Below are positions 44,277-52,436 of a DNA stretch of 64,000 bases, one piece after another. The notes below the pieces were generated by a model. That model was given only the letters and a program-made list of their open reading frames with translations, had not been told where the DNA came from and searched no databases. A program made the translations under genes and the position numbers. This DNA comes from RBG-16-34-14 sp963727535 (lineage in GTDB: Bacteria; Bacteroidota; Ignavibacteria; Ignavibacteriales; Ignavibacteriaceae), in assembly GCA_963727535.1 (NCBI GenBank), contig CAVSGR010000001.1:1054001-1118000 (forward strand), given 5' to 3'. Numbering within the stretch: the first letter of the stretch is position 1; the number at the start of each line of letters is the position of its first letter.

Positions 44277-45219
44277 TGCTGGTAACCTCTTCACTCTTTT
44301 GCTTATTTTCCGGAACTGTTTTCTCCACAATCTGGTACGCCTGTTTCATCATTTCGTCATTAGCAGATGCAATAGGTTTATATTTTGCAAACTTTACTAG
44401 GTCTGCATTATTAAGAAATTCCTCGGTGATTTGTAATATCTCTTTTGCATCGTTTCTGTTTTTTAACTTTCCTAATGCTTCATCAGTGGTTAACTCAAGA
44501 GCAGGAAGATAAAATCTGTCTTCAAAATATCTTCTGATAATCTCTGTTATGGTTGAATGATATTCCTTTACTTCTCCTTTTTGCCAAAGTTTTTGTTCTT
44601 CCAATTCATGCAGTGAATTTAAAGCTGTTAAATATGCCGGAATCTTAGGAGCCCGCTTCACCTTTTTACCTTCTTCCTCAAGTTTTTTCTTATGCCTCAA
44701 GTATAGATACCGTGCAAGCAGAATGACGGCAAGTGCTATTAATATGTAAAGTAGAATTAATCTCCAATCAAGAGGAATTCTTATCGGATCTTTTACATCT
44801 TTTATTTCTTCTTCCGCTTTTACAGGAAGAGTATGAACGGTAAAATAAAGTGGATTTGTGTTAGTGATTAGTGTGGTTGTGTCATTTCCGACATGGTAAC
44901 CAACCGGAATAGCTGGAATCGAGATATTTGATGAATCGTAAACAGCAACTGTATAATTATAATCTATAGCCTGTTTACCGTTTTCCTCAGATATTACAGG
45001 GTCTCCAATTTTTATTAACTCAAGTTTTCCAAAAACATTGTTAGTAAAAGGATTATATACCTTTATATTTTTATCGTGTTTAACTTTTATTGAAAGATGA
45101 ATATAATCCCCAACAAGATAATCGGTTGTATCAGTGCTTGCAGTTGCACTTATATTTTGTCCATAACTGCTTAAAGATAAAAACAGCAGGAATATCAGAG
45201 TTAAACCTGTTCTTACCAT
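44266..45219 (-). CDS. Bat-operon membrane protein of unknown function
   Basis: A 317-residue protein with a signal peptide (LTLIFLLFLSLSSYGQ), an extracytoplasmic beta-rich domain (ATASTDTTDYLVGDYIHLSI), a single membrane helix (LILLYILIALAVILLARYLY) and a cytoplasmic helical domain with EYHSTITEIIRRYFEDRFYL. This DUF4381-like protein normally lies between the DUF58 and batA genes. Overlaps its neighbours by 7 and 11 bp. Confidence 0.85.
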   Translation of the reverse strand: MVRTGLTLIFLLFLSLSSYGQNISATASTDTTDYLVGDYIHLSIKVKHDKNIKVYNPFTNNVFGKLELIKIGDPVISEENGKQAIDYNYTVAVYDSSNISIPAIPVGYHVGNDTTTLITNTNPLYFTVHTLPVKAEEEIKDVKDPIRIPLDWRLILLYILIALAVILLARYLYLRHKKKLEEEGKKVKRAPKIPAYLTALNSLHELEEQKLWQKGEVKEYHSTITEIIRRYFEDRFYLPALELTTDEALGKLKNRNDAKEILQITEEFLNNADLVKFAKYKPIASANDEMMKQAYQIVEKTVPENKQKSEEVTSNAE

Positions 45220-46088
45220 CTTCCTTCGCGTGTTCTGAAAAATTTAACTAGAGGTTTTACATAGTTTTCCCCTGTATTTATTTCGATGCTGTCGAGTCTG
45301 CTCGAAAGGAATAAAGACTTCCTCTTTTGAATAATTTTTTGCCTGACATCTTTAATGGTTTTTTGCACCTTTGCATCACTTGTATCGAGCCATCTTTCCT
45401 GACCTGTTTCAGAATCCGTGAGCTTCACAAGCCCTATTTTAGGTAATTGAAATTCTCTCCTGTCATTTATTACAACCCCGACAAGATCATGTTTCTTACC
45501 GACAATTCTTAATATTTTTTCGTAGCCGTTATCCATAAAATCCGAAATAAGAAAAACTATACTCTTCTTTTTTATTGCATTATTCATGTATTCTAAAGCA
45601 GACTTAATATTTGTCGCTTTTCCTTTCGGCTCAAATGAAAGGACTTCTCTTACTAATCTTAATACGTGAGTTTTCCCTTTTCTCGGAGGAACAAATTTCT
45701 CAATTTTATCGGTAAACAAAATTAAGCCGACTTTATCATTATTCTTCATTGCAGAAAAAGCAAGTATTGCACTTAATTCTGCTGCAATTTGCTGCTTGGT
45801 TTTTTCTAATGTTCCGAAAAGAAGTGAACCACTCAAATCAACAAGAAGAATTACAGTCAGCTCTCTTTCTTCCTCAAAAATTTTAATGAAAGGATGGCTA
45901 AAGCGCGCCGTAACATTCCAATCGATGTTTCTTATATCGTCACCAAATTGATATTCACGAACTTCGGAAAATTCCATTCCTCTTCCTTTAAAGACCGAAT
46001 GATATTCTCCGGAAAAGACCTGGTTTACAAGCCCTTTAGTCTTTATCTCAATTTGTCTTACTTGCTTTAATAATTCTTTAGTTAACAT
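45213..46088 (-). CDS. DUF58 (VWA-like) protein of the Bat/MoxR operon
   Basis: A 291-residue protein with the DUF58 signature REYQFGDDIRNIDWNVTARF and a VWA-like LILLVDLSGSLLFG-type segment (VILLVDLSGSLLFG). These proteins are found with MoxR ATPases. It starts 28 bp after the moxR stop and overlaps the next gene by 7 bp. Confidence 0.93.
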   Translation of the reverse strand: MLTKELLKQVRQIEIKTKGLVNQVFSGEYHSVFKGRGMEFSEVREYQFGDDIRNIDWNVTARFSHPFIKIFEEERELTVILLVDLSGSLLFGTLEKTKQQIAAELSAILAFSAMKNNDKVGLILFTDKIEKFVPPRKGKTHVLRLVREVLSFEPKGKATNIKSALEYMNNAIKKKSIVFLISDFMDNGYEKILRIVGKKHDLVGVVINDRREFQLPKIGLVKLTDSETGQERWLDTSDAKVQKTIKDVRQKIIQKRKSLFLSSRLDSIEINTGENYVKPLVKFFRTREGRW

Positions 46089-46116
46089 TTACTTTTGCCG
46101 TCTTCCGTTTCACTTC

Positions 46117-47100
46117 TTACGGTACCTCAATCTTGTTTAAAATTTCCTGGATAACATATTCCGAAGTTATCTCTTCTGCTTCTGCTTCATAAGTAACAGC
46201 GATCCTGTGTCTTAAAACATCGGCACAAATTGCTCTAACATCTTCAGGGATCACATATCCTCTTCTTTTTATAAAAGCCATAACCTTTGCACCTAATGCT
46301 AAGTTAATGCTTGCTCTTGGTGATGCACCGTAACTTATCATATCCGCAAGTTTTTCAAGTCCATATTCTCTAGGCGATCTAGTTGCAAAAACAATATCGA
46401 GAATATATTTTTCAATTTTTTCATCAACATAAACTTCGTGAACAAGACTCCGCGCCTTAAGAATATCCTGTGGAGTTATGACTGGTTGAATATTAACCGG
46501 AACTGAATCAACATTCTGTTTCATAATTTTCATTTCTTCTTCACGGGAAGGATAAGTAATTATTATCTTAAGCATAAACCTATCGACCTGCGCTTCAGGT
46601 AATGGATAAGTTCCTTCCTGCTCAATTGGATTTTGCGTTGCTAAAACAAGGAAAGGTTCTTCAAGTTTAAATGTTGATTCGCCAATTGTTACCTGTCTTT
46701 CCTGCATTGCTTCAAGAAGAGCACTTTGTACTTTTGCGGGAGCCCTGTTTATTTCATCTGCAAGAATAAAGTTTGAAAAGATCGGTCCCTTGCGGATAAA
46801 AAAGTTAGCTTCCTTTTGATTGTATATCATTGTTCCGATAAGATCGGCGGGAAGTAAATCTGGTGTGAACTGTATTCTCTGGAATTTTGCTTTCATTGCT
46901 GAAGCAAGTGTTTTGATGGCGAGTGTTTTCGCAAGACCCGGAACACCTTCCAACAAAACATGCCCGTTGCCCAAAAGACCAACAACTAATCTCTCAACCA
47001 TTGCTTTCTGTCCAATAATAACCTTGCCAATCTCGCCGAACAGTAAATCAACAAATGAGCTTTCCTGTTTAATTTTTTCGTTTAATGCAGCTATGTCCAA
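46117..47100 (-). CDS. MoxR-family AAA+ ATPase
   Basis: A 327-residue AAA+ ATPase. Walker A GVPGLAKTLAIKTLA, Walker B ILADEINRAPAKVQSALLEA and sensor segment LATQNPIEQEGTYPLPEAQV are intact. MoxR proteins act as chaperones for VWA-domain partners, here encoded directly downstream. As the first gene of the operon it probably follows a promoter in 47101-47200. Confidence 0.95.
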   Translation of the reverse strand: MDIAALNEKIKQESSFVDLLFGEIGKVIIGQKAMVERLVVGLLGNGHVLLEGVPGLAKTLAIKTLASAMKAKFQRIQFTPDLLPADLIGTMIYNQKEANFFIRKGPIFSNFILADEINRAPAKVQSALLEAMQERQVTIGESTFKLEEPFLVLATQNPIEQEGTYPLPEAQVDRFMLKIIITYPSREEEMKIMKQNVDSVPVNIQPVITPQDILKARSLVHEVYVDEKIEKYILDIVFATRSPREYGLEKLADMISYGASPRASINLALGAKVMAFIKRRGYVIPEDVRAICADVLRHRIAVTYEAEAEEITSEYVIQEILNKIEVP

Positions 47101-47203
47101 ATTAAAACCTCATAATAATGTTATTAAAGATATAGTTTACTTAAGAAAAGTAATGAGACCTACTCACTTGTAAGCAAATTAGACGCTTCCAAACTTAAAA
47201 ATG

Positions 47204-47225
47204 TTGCATTTTTTAATCAATGCAA
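47204..47225 (-). terminator. Terminator of the rRNA methyltransferase gene
   Basis: On the minus strand, TTGCATT and AATGCAA pair around eight bases, followed by CATTTTTAAG. It begins 1 bp after the stop of the gene at 47227 and separates it from the Bat operon. Confidence 0.75.
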
Positions 47226-47226
47226 T

Positions 47227-48402
47227 TTAATCATTATGAACTTTGAAAACACCAAACTTCAGGTAGGAAGTTTCAGGCATTGCCGGTAGAACCGGATGGT
47301 CAAGTGAGGCACCGTTATAATCAATTAACTGAATTGATTTGCCTGTCTTTATTGAAGCTTTTTTAATTAATTCTATAAAATTATCTTCAGATAAATGATG
47401 AGAACAGGAAGATGTAACAAGAAAACCATTTTCATTTAGGATACTCATTGCTAGCCTGTTTAGTTTTTGATATCCTTTAATTGCTATTGGCAAACTTTTT
47501 TTGCTCTTTGCAAATGCAGGGGGATCAAGAATAACGATATCAAACCTTTTATTCTCTTCTATACATTTATTCAGATAATCAAAAACATCAGATACAATAA
47601 ATTCACTTCCTGATTTAAGGCTATTCATCTTAAAATTAAATTCCGCTTCTTCAATTGCTTTTGAAGATGAATCGACAAAAGTGACAGAAGAAGCTCCGGC
47701 AGATGAAGCGTGCAGTCCGAACCCGCCGGAATTACAAAAAGCATCGAGTACTTTTTTACCTTTACAAAATATTTCCATTAAAAACCTGTTATCGCCCTGG
47801 TCGAAGTAGAAACCGGTTTTCTGTCCGGTAAAATTGATTTTGTATTTCAGCTTTCCGTCTTCTATAATTTCTTCATTAATTTTTCCGAGATAAATTTCAT
47901 CCTCTTCGTGAAGTCCTTCCAGTTTACGGAAATATGATTCATTCTTTGAAAAGATATTTTCTGCACCAAGTTCGTTTTTTAATATGTCAACAATAATTCC
48001 AATATTTTTCTGCATGCCAAAAGAATATACTTGAAGAACAAAAGTGTTATTGTATTTATCAATAATAAGTCCGGGCAAAAAATCACTTTCGCTAAAAACA
48101 AGTCTATAAGATTTTCTTTCAGGATAAATTATTTTTCTTAAATCGTAAGCAGCAAATATTTTTTCTTTAATAAGAAAGCTTAAATCAGTAATTCCCTTAT
48201 GCGATAAAAGTCTTATGCCTATAAGAGAATTTTTATTATAAAAACCTGACCCAAGAAATTTATTTTTGCTGTCGAGAATTTCAACAAGCTCACCGTTTTC
48301 AGGTTCTCCTTCTATTTTTTCCATTTCGTTACTAAAGACCCAGAGATGTCCAGATAAAATTCTTCTCTCTTCGTTTCTTTTAAGATAAATTTTTGTCTGC
48401 AT
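47227..48402 (-). CDS. Class I rRNA (cytosine-C5)-methyltransferase, RlmI-like
   Basis: A 391-residue PUA-plus-methyltransferase enzyme. The PUA part starts IYLKRNEERRILSGHLWVFS. The SAM domain has KTGFYFDQGDNR, VLDAFCNSGGFGLHASSAGA and the catalytic DPPAFAKSKKSLPIAIKGY, with a cysteine in VTSSCSHHLSEDNF. It matches enzymes that methylate C1962 of 23S rRNA, but other rRNA targets are possible. Confidence 0.92.
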   Translation of the reverse strand: MQTKIYLKRNEERRILSGHLWVFSNEMEKIEGEPENGELVEILDSKNKFLGSGFYNKNSLIGIRLLSHKGITDLSFLIKEKIFAAYDLRKIIYPERKSYRLVFSESDFLPGLIIDKYNNTFVLQVYSFGMQKNIGIIVDILKNELGAENIFSKNESYFRKLEGLHEEDEIYLGKINEEIIEDGKLKYKINFTGQKTGFYFDQGDNRFLMEIFCKGKKVLDAFCNSGGFGLHASSAGASSVTFVDSSSKAIEEAEFNFKMNSLKSGSEFIVSDVFDYLNKCIEENKRFDIVILDPPAFAKSKKSLPIAIKGYQKLNRLAMSILNENGFLVTSSCSHHLSEDNFIELIKKASIKTGKSIQLIDYNGASLDHPVLPAMPETSYLKFGVFKVHND

Positions 48403-48460
48403 TTTTTAATAACTTTATATACATAAAATAGTTTATTTATTACAGAAAAGGGGCAGCCAA

Positions 48461-48763
48461 ATGAAAATTCTTGCAATAGAAAAAGAAGTTCCCGGTATAA
48501 AGGAAGATGATTATAAACCGTTTCTTAAACATGAAGCATTGGAAGCGTGGAAGCTATATCAGGAAGGAATAATCAGAGAACTCTATTTTACTCAATTAGA
48601 TAATTCCGCTGTATTAGTGTTAGAATGCAAAGATGCCGATGAAGCAAATAAATATTTAAATATGCTTCCTTTGGTAAAAGAAGGTTTAATAAAGTTTGAA
48701 GTTCTTCCTTTAATCCCTTACCCGGGATTTGCAAGATTATTTGCTAATATTAATTTACCGTAG
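48461..48763 (+). CDS. Muconolactone-isomerase-like small protein
   Basis: A 100-residue ferredoxin-fold protein (MKILAIEKEVPGIKEDDYKP; ALEAWKLYQEGIIRELYF; LEVLPLIPYPGFARL-type end). The pattern matches the muconolactone delta-isomerase/YciI-like family, often mis-annotated as superoxide dismutase. No aromatic-degradation genes lie nearby, so the true reaction is unknown. It has a GGGGCAG stretch before the ATG. Confidence 0.75.
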   Translation: MKILAIEKEVPGIKEDDYKPFLKHEALEAWKLYQEGIIRELYFTQLDNSAVLVLECKDADEANKYLNMLPLVKEGLIKFEVLPLIPYPGFARLFANINLP

Positions 48764-48784
48764 CACAGATTATTAATCTGTGCT
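48762..48784. repeat. Near-perfect 23-bp inverted repeat
   Basis: AGCACAGATTA and TAATCTGTGCT are exact reverse complements around one T. It overlaps the stop of the previous gene and ends 20 bp before the HAD gene start. No T-run follows, so it may be a REP-like element or an mRNA stabiliser and not a terminator. Confidence 0.8.
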
Positions 48785-48804
48785 TATAATTGAGAGACTA
48801 TGAG

Positions 48805-49452
48805 ATGAAAAATTTTGATGGAATAATATTCGATATAGATGGAACTTTAACTTCAACAAATGAATTGATCTTTGCATCCTTCAATCATGTTAGTTCAAAA
48901 TACTTAAACAAAAAATTAACTAATGAAGAAATCATTTCTCTTTTCGGTCCGCCGGAAGATGTAATTCTTAGGGAATGGTTTGGTGATAATCTTCCAGATG
49001 CTTTTGATGATTATTATAAATTCTATAAAGACGAACATCATCTCGCTGATATTTATCCCGGCATAAAAGGGATTTTAAATTTTATTAAATCTAAAAATAT
49101 TCCTCTTGGAATTTTTACGGGAAAAGGAAGAAAAAGTTCTCTCATTACTCTTGAAGCTCTCGGCATCGACAAATACTTCGATCTAATTGTAACAGGAGAT
49201 GATGTTATCAATCATAAACCATCAGGAGAAGGAATAACCAAATTTGTAAGTGAATTTAGCCTTGACAAAGAAAAAGTCTTAATGATTGGAGACTCGCCCG
49301 GAGATATAAAAGCTTCACGTGAAGCAGGAGTAAAAATTGCATCTGTTGTTTGGGATAGCTATTCAAAAGATAAGGTATTAAAATCCGGAAGCGATTATCT
49401 TTTTCATTCTGTAGATGAACTGAGGAAATTTTTAGAAAAAAATCTAGGATAA
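48805..49452 (+). CDS. HAD-family phosphatase
   Basis: About 215 residues, phosphoglycolate-phosphatase-like. Motif I is FDIDGTLTSTNELI, motif II a threonine in GIFTGKGRKSSL, motif III NHKPSGEGITK, motif IV MIGDSPGDIKASREAG. The frame is open back to a TTG at 48790, but the ATG at 48805 begins directly at the domain and is preferred. Substrate unknown. Confidence 0.92.
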   Translation: MKNFDGIIFDIDGTLTSTNELIFASFNHVSSKYLNKKLTNEEIISLFGPPEDVILREWFGDNLPDAFDDYYKFYKDEHHLADIYPGIKGILNFIKSKNIPLGIFTGKGRKSSLITLEALGIDKYFDLIVTGDDVINHKPSGEGITKFVSEFSLDKEKVLMIGDSPGDIKASREAGVKIASVVWDSYSKDKVLKSGSDYLFHSVDELRKFLEKNLG

Positions 49453-49561
49453 CTTTCTTTCCCTGCTGTTAATATTGTACAACTGGCAAATAAATCAGAC
49501 GTTGCCTTTTCAGAAAATTTTTGGTAAAATTCATCAGATAAAAACAAAAGTGGGACATAAT

Positions 49562-50398
49562 ATGAAAAACAGGCAAAAAGTTTTTCTCTCTCTTCTATTT
49601 CTGTTTACAATGATTTTCTTAAGCTGTTCAAATCCCGTGGCACCGGATGAGGTTGACCCACGCTTATTTGGTGAGTGGTATTACACAGTTGATAACACTT
49701 CAATTTACCCTTCTCCTCAAACATTATTTTATGGAATTCAAATAACTGATGACAAAAATGTTAAATCTCTGGGAATTGAAACTGAAACAGGTAAAGTAGA
49801 AATCGCAAATAATTCATATAAAAAAATAATAAAAGCTAATCAGGGAAAGATAGAGTGGCAATATTCTGTTATAGGGATAGGAATGGTAACTAAAACTTTA
49901 AATTATAAAATAGAAGATGAAAAATTAACTCTTACAGAAGGAAATCAGAATTATACTTACACGAAAACTAACTTAGGCGCGCAGTTATTTGAACCCGTAA
50001 TCTGTAGCCTTTCTCTTAAAAATGATACTACGATTTATGAAAATGAGAAAATATCCTCTTATCCATCTGCTTATATAAGTAAAAAGTCTGACTCCTGGTT
50101 TTCATTAACGGCGGAATTCAATCATGCATATTTAACCATTGATATCAATAATTTCAGCGGAGCGGGATATTATGAAATTCCTTATAATAGATTTGAATTC
50201 GCGGAGTTTCACGGAGACGTCGGATTAATTTTTGTTTCCGATTCACTTTCGACTGGTAATATAACTATTACTCAATATGATGAATTAAACAGAATCTGCT
50301 CGGGAACATTTTATTTCAATGCGGCTATCCCAAATGATCCGGATAGTGTAGCAACGGTATTCAAAGAAGGGATATTTACAGTTCCAGTTTATAAATAA
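49562..50398 (+). CDS. Lipoprotein of unknown function
   Basis: About 278 residues. The ATG at 49562, after a GGGA site, gives a lipoprotein signal sequence (KVFLSLLFLFTMIFLSCSN); an in-frame extension back to 49475 would disrupt it and is rejected. The mature part has a FGEWYYTVDN-type segment found in lipocalin-like proteins, then a beta-rich domain. No known family is recognised. Confidence 0.75.
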   Translation: MKNRQKVFLSLLFLFTMIFLSCSNPVAPDEVDPRLFGEWYYTVDNTSIYPSPQTLFYGIQITDDKNVKSLGIETETGKVEIANNSYKKIIKANQGKIEWQYSVIGIGMVTKTLNYKIEDEKLTLTEGNQNYTYTKTNLGAQLFEPVICSLSLKNDTTIYENEKISSYPSAYISKKSDSWFSLTAEFNHAYLTIDINNFSGAGYYEIPYNRFEFAEFHGDVGLIFVSDSLSTGNITITQYDELNRICSGTFYFNAAIPNDPDSVATVFKEGIFTVPVYK

Positions 50399-50472
50399 CG
50401 AAGCAAAAAAGATATTGAATTGATAAAGCCATTTATGTAAAATATGTCAAAGAAAAAATTACAGGGGCTGAA

Positions 50473-51015
50473 ATGAAAATTGTAATAAATATTTTTTTAG
50501 TTTCTTTACTTTTACTTACTCTCAATGGGTGTGACTCAAATATCAATGGACCAAATATTAATGAATCTTTGGGCTACTTCCCATTGAAAGTCGGTAATCA
50601 ATGGGAATTTTATCATGCTTATAATGATTCTATAACGATTGAACATAAAATAGTAGAAGAAATATCAATCGATGGGAAAAAATATTTTATAAGAGACCAG
50701 CAATCTTACAGAGATACTTTGCTGTTAGATGATGATATTATCTGGAGAAGAAACGGTGGTGTTGATCAGAAATGGATTGACTTTAATAAGAAAGATGGGG
50801 AGACGTATCAATTAGGCGAGTATGTTATTTCAGTCAAAACTAATATTGAAGTAACTACAAAAGCAGGAACATTTAAAAATTGCATACGTTTTTTCTTCGA
50901 TATCCCTGGTGCAGTTGATGACGAGATTTCCTACACCTTCGCTAAAGGAGTTGGAGTCGTAGAGATAAACGGAGCCTGGGTTTATTATTTATTAAAAGAT
51001 TTTAACGTTAAATAA
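50473..51015 (+). CDS. Lipoprotein of unknown function
   Basis: A 180-residue lipoprotein; signal MKIVINIFLVSLLLLTLNGC with a clear lipobox. The segment YFPLKVGNQWEFYHAYNDS is a motif common in Ignavibacteria surface lipoproteins. It starts 74 bp after the preceding lipoprotein gene and converges on the outer-membrane protein gene with a 5-bp gap. Confidence 0.8.
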   Translation: MKIVINIFLVSLLLLTLNGCDSNINGPNINESLGYFPLKVGNQWEFYHAYNDSITIEHKIVEEISIDGKKYFIRDQQSYRDTLLLDDDIIWRRNGGVDQKWIDFNKKDGETYQLGEYVISVKTNIEVTTKAGTFKNCIRFFFDIPGAVDDEISYTFAKGVGVVEINGAWVYYLLKDFNVK

Positions 51016-51020
51016 TATTA

Positions 51021-52376
51021 TTAGTTCCCTTCAAAACTAAATGGGAATACAAAATAAACTCTCGGTTCTATTCTTTTCTGTGGTTCATACCCGACAATAT
51101 TATCATCTGCATCACGTGTTGGAGTGAACGTCCAGTTATAAACTAATGACACAACCATAAATGGATAAGGTTTATAACCGACTTCAGTAAAAAGATAAGA
51201 ACGGTCATCGAGTGTGAAAAGATCTTTTTCATTCCTTATGTTTATTTTATCATATCCGGCTCTTAAAACAAAAGGAGCTTCATCGGGAGCTATTTCCGAT
51301 TCTATATGAAGAATGCCGCTGTTCGGAGTTTTATCCAATCTCTGGTAACTGCCGACTACATAAAGCAAACCAAGTGCGTTAACTCCCAACTCACCGTACC
51401 AGCCGTCATCATTATTTACCAGGCCATCAAGAAGTGCTGCTTTACTTGTAAAACTTCCGGTCGCTTTATCTGTAACTTTAAATCTTTCAATCTCATAAAA
51501 CGAATTAAAGTAAGATGGGATATAATGATCTCCATTAAATCTTCTTTCAAGTTTTGCTGATACCTGCACTAATCCTAAAGGATTGAATTGCGCAATTACA
51601 CCGGTCGCAGCACCATGACCATAATTAATTATTTTATTGAAATCATAATAAAGAGTAACATCGACAAAGCTGCCTGAAATTACTGGTAAGCCAATATCAA
51701 AACCAACAATACTTGTAGCGCCTTCGTCTGTTGTAGTTTCAAACTTATTTGTGATATTGTTGTAACGACCTGCGATTATTCCGGCATTTTCATTAAAGTC
51801 GCCCGTGTAAGTTAAACCAACTTCAAAATTACTTATGATTGGAATGTCTCGCCACGAAGTATAATGAAGCGGTCTTATATATCCTCTTATTCCAACTAAT
51901 CCGGCTTCTCCAAAGCTGCTATAGATTGATTCAAAACCGAAATCCCCGAAATCGATATCTGTAACAAGCCCAATTTTTCTATTATCAAAAGAAGGACTGT
52001 TGTTGTAGCGATACATTATGGTTCCGTGCCCAAGCGTGTAATAATCAAGAGCACCGAGCCTGATATAAACCGGATCATTCTTCAAACCATATCTTACATA
52101 TCTTATAATGCTTAAGTAATCTGAAACATCATTAAAAGATTCTTTCCTTAAATTTCCATTCGGATCAAAAGTAAGACGAAGATCGAGACCGACGCCAAAG
52201 TTTGCAAAAGAAACTTCCGGTTGAAGAGCAATTGTATAATTCGGCTGTCCGTCAATCCAGGTTATTCCCGCGCCGCCTGTAAATTGTCCCTGTCCCGGTC
52301 TTGGATATTGGTTGAACTGTGAAAATGAAATTGAAGAAAAGATAATTACTGTAAGAAGAATGTATAATTTTTTCAT
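51021..52376 (-). CDS. Probable outer-membrane beta-barrel protein
   Basis: A 451-residue protein with a signal peptide (MKKLYILLTVIIFSSISFSQ) and alternating hydrophobic/polar strands throughout (for example FANFGVGLDLRLTFDP and LFTEVGYKPYPFMVVSLVYN), ending in VYFVFPFSFEGN. This is typical of outer-membrane barrels. Exact function is not recognised. It lies downstream of the C25 peptidase on the same strand. Confidence 0.7.
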   Translation of the reverse strand: MKKLYILLTVIIFSSISFSQFNQYPRPGQGQFTGGAGITWIDGQPNYTIALQPEVSFANFGVGLDLRLTFDPNGNLRKESFNDVSDYLSIIRYVRYGLKNDPVYIRLGALDYYTLGHGTIMYRYNNSPSFDNRKIGLVTDIDFGDFGFESIYSSFGEAGLVGIRGYIRPLHYTSWRDIPIISNFEVGLTYTGDFNENAGIIAGRYNNITNKFETTTDEGATSIVGFDIGLPVISGSFVDVTLYYDFNKIINYGHGAATGVIAQFNPLGLVQVSAKLERRFNGDHYIPSYFNSFYEIERFKVTDKATGSFTSKAALLDGLVNNDDGWYGELGVNALGLLYVVGSYQRLDKTPNSGILHIESEIAPDEAPFVLRAGYDKINIRNEKDLFTLDDRSYLFTEVGYKPYPFMVVSLVYNWTFTPTRDADDNIVGYEPQKRIEPRVYFVFPFSFEGN

Positions 52377-52436
52377 TTAAATAATCCGGATTATGATTTT
52401 AGGCAAGATATGAAAAGAAATGATTTATTGAAAAGT

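Noticed and set aside
52381..52394. Perfect 14-bp palindrome ATAATCCGGATTAT before the outer-membrane protein gene
   Set aside because: It lies only 5 bp from the start codon, so it is poorly placed for an operator, and a palindrome of this length can occur by chance in 64 kb of AT-rich DNA.
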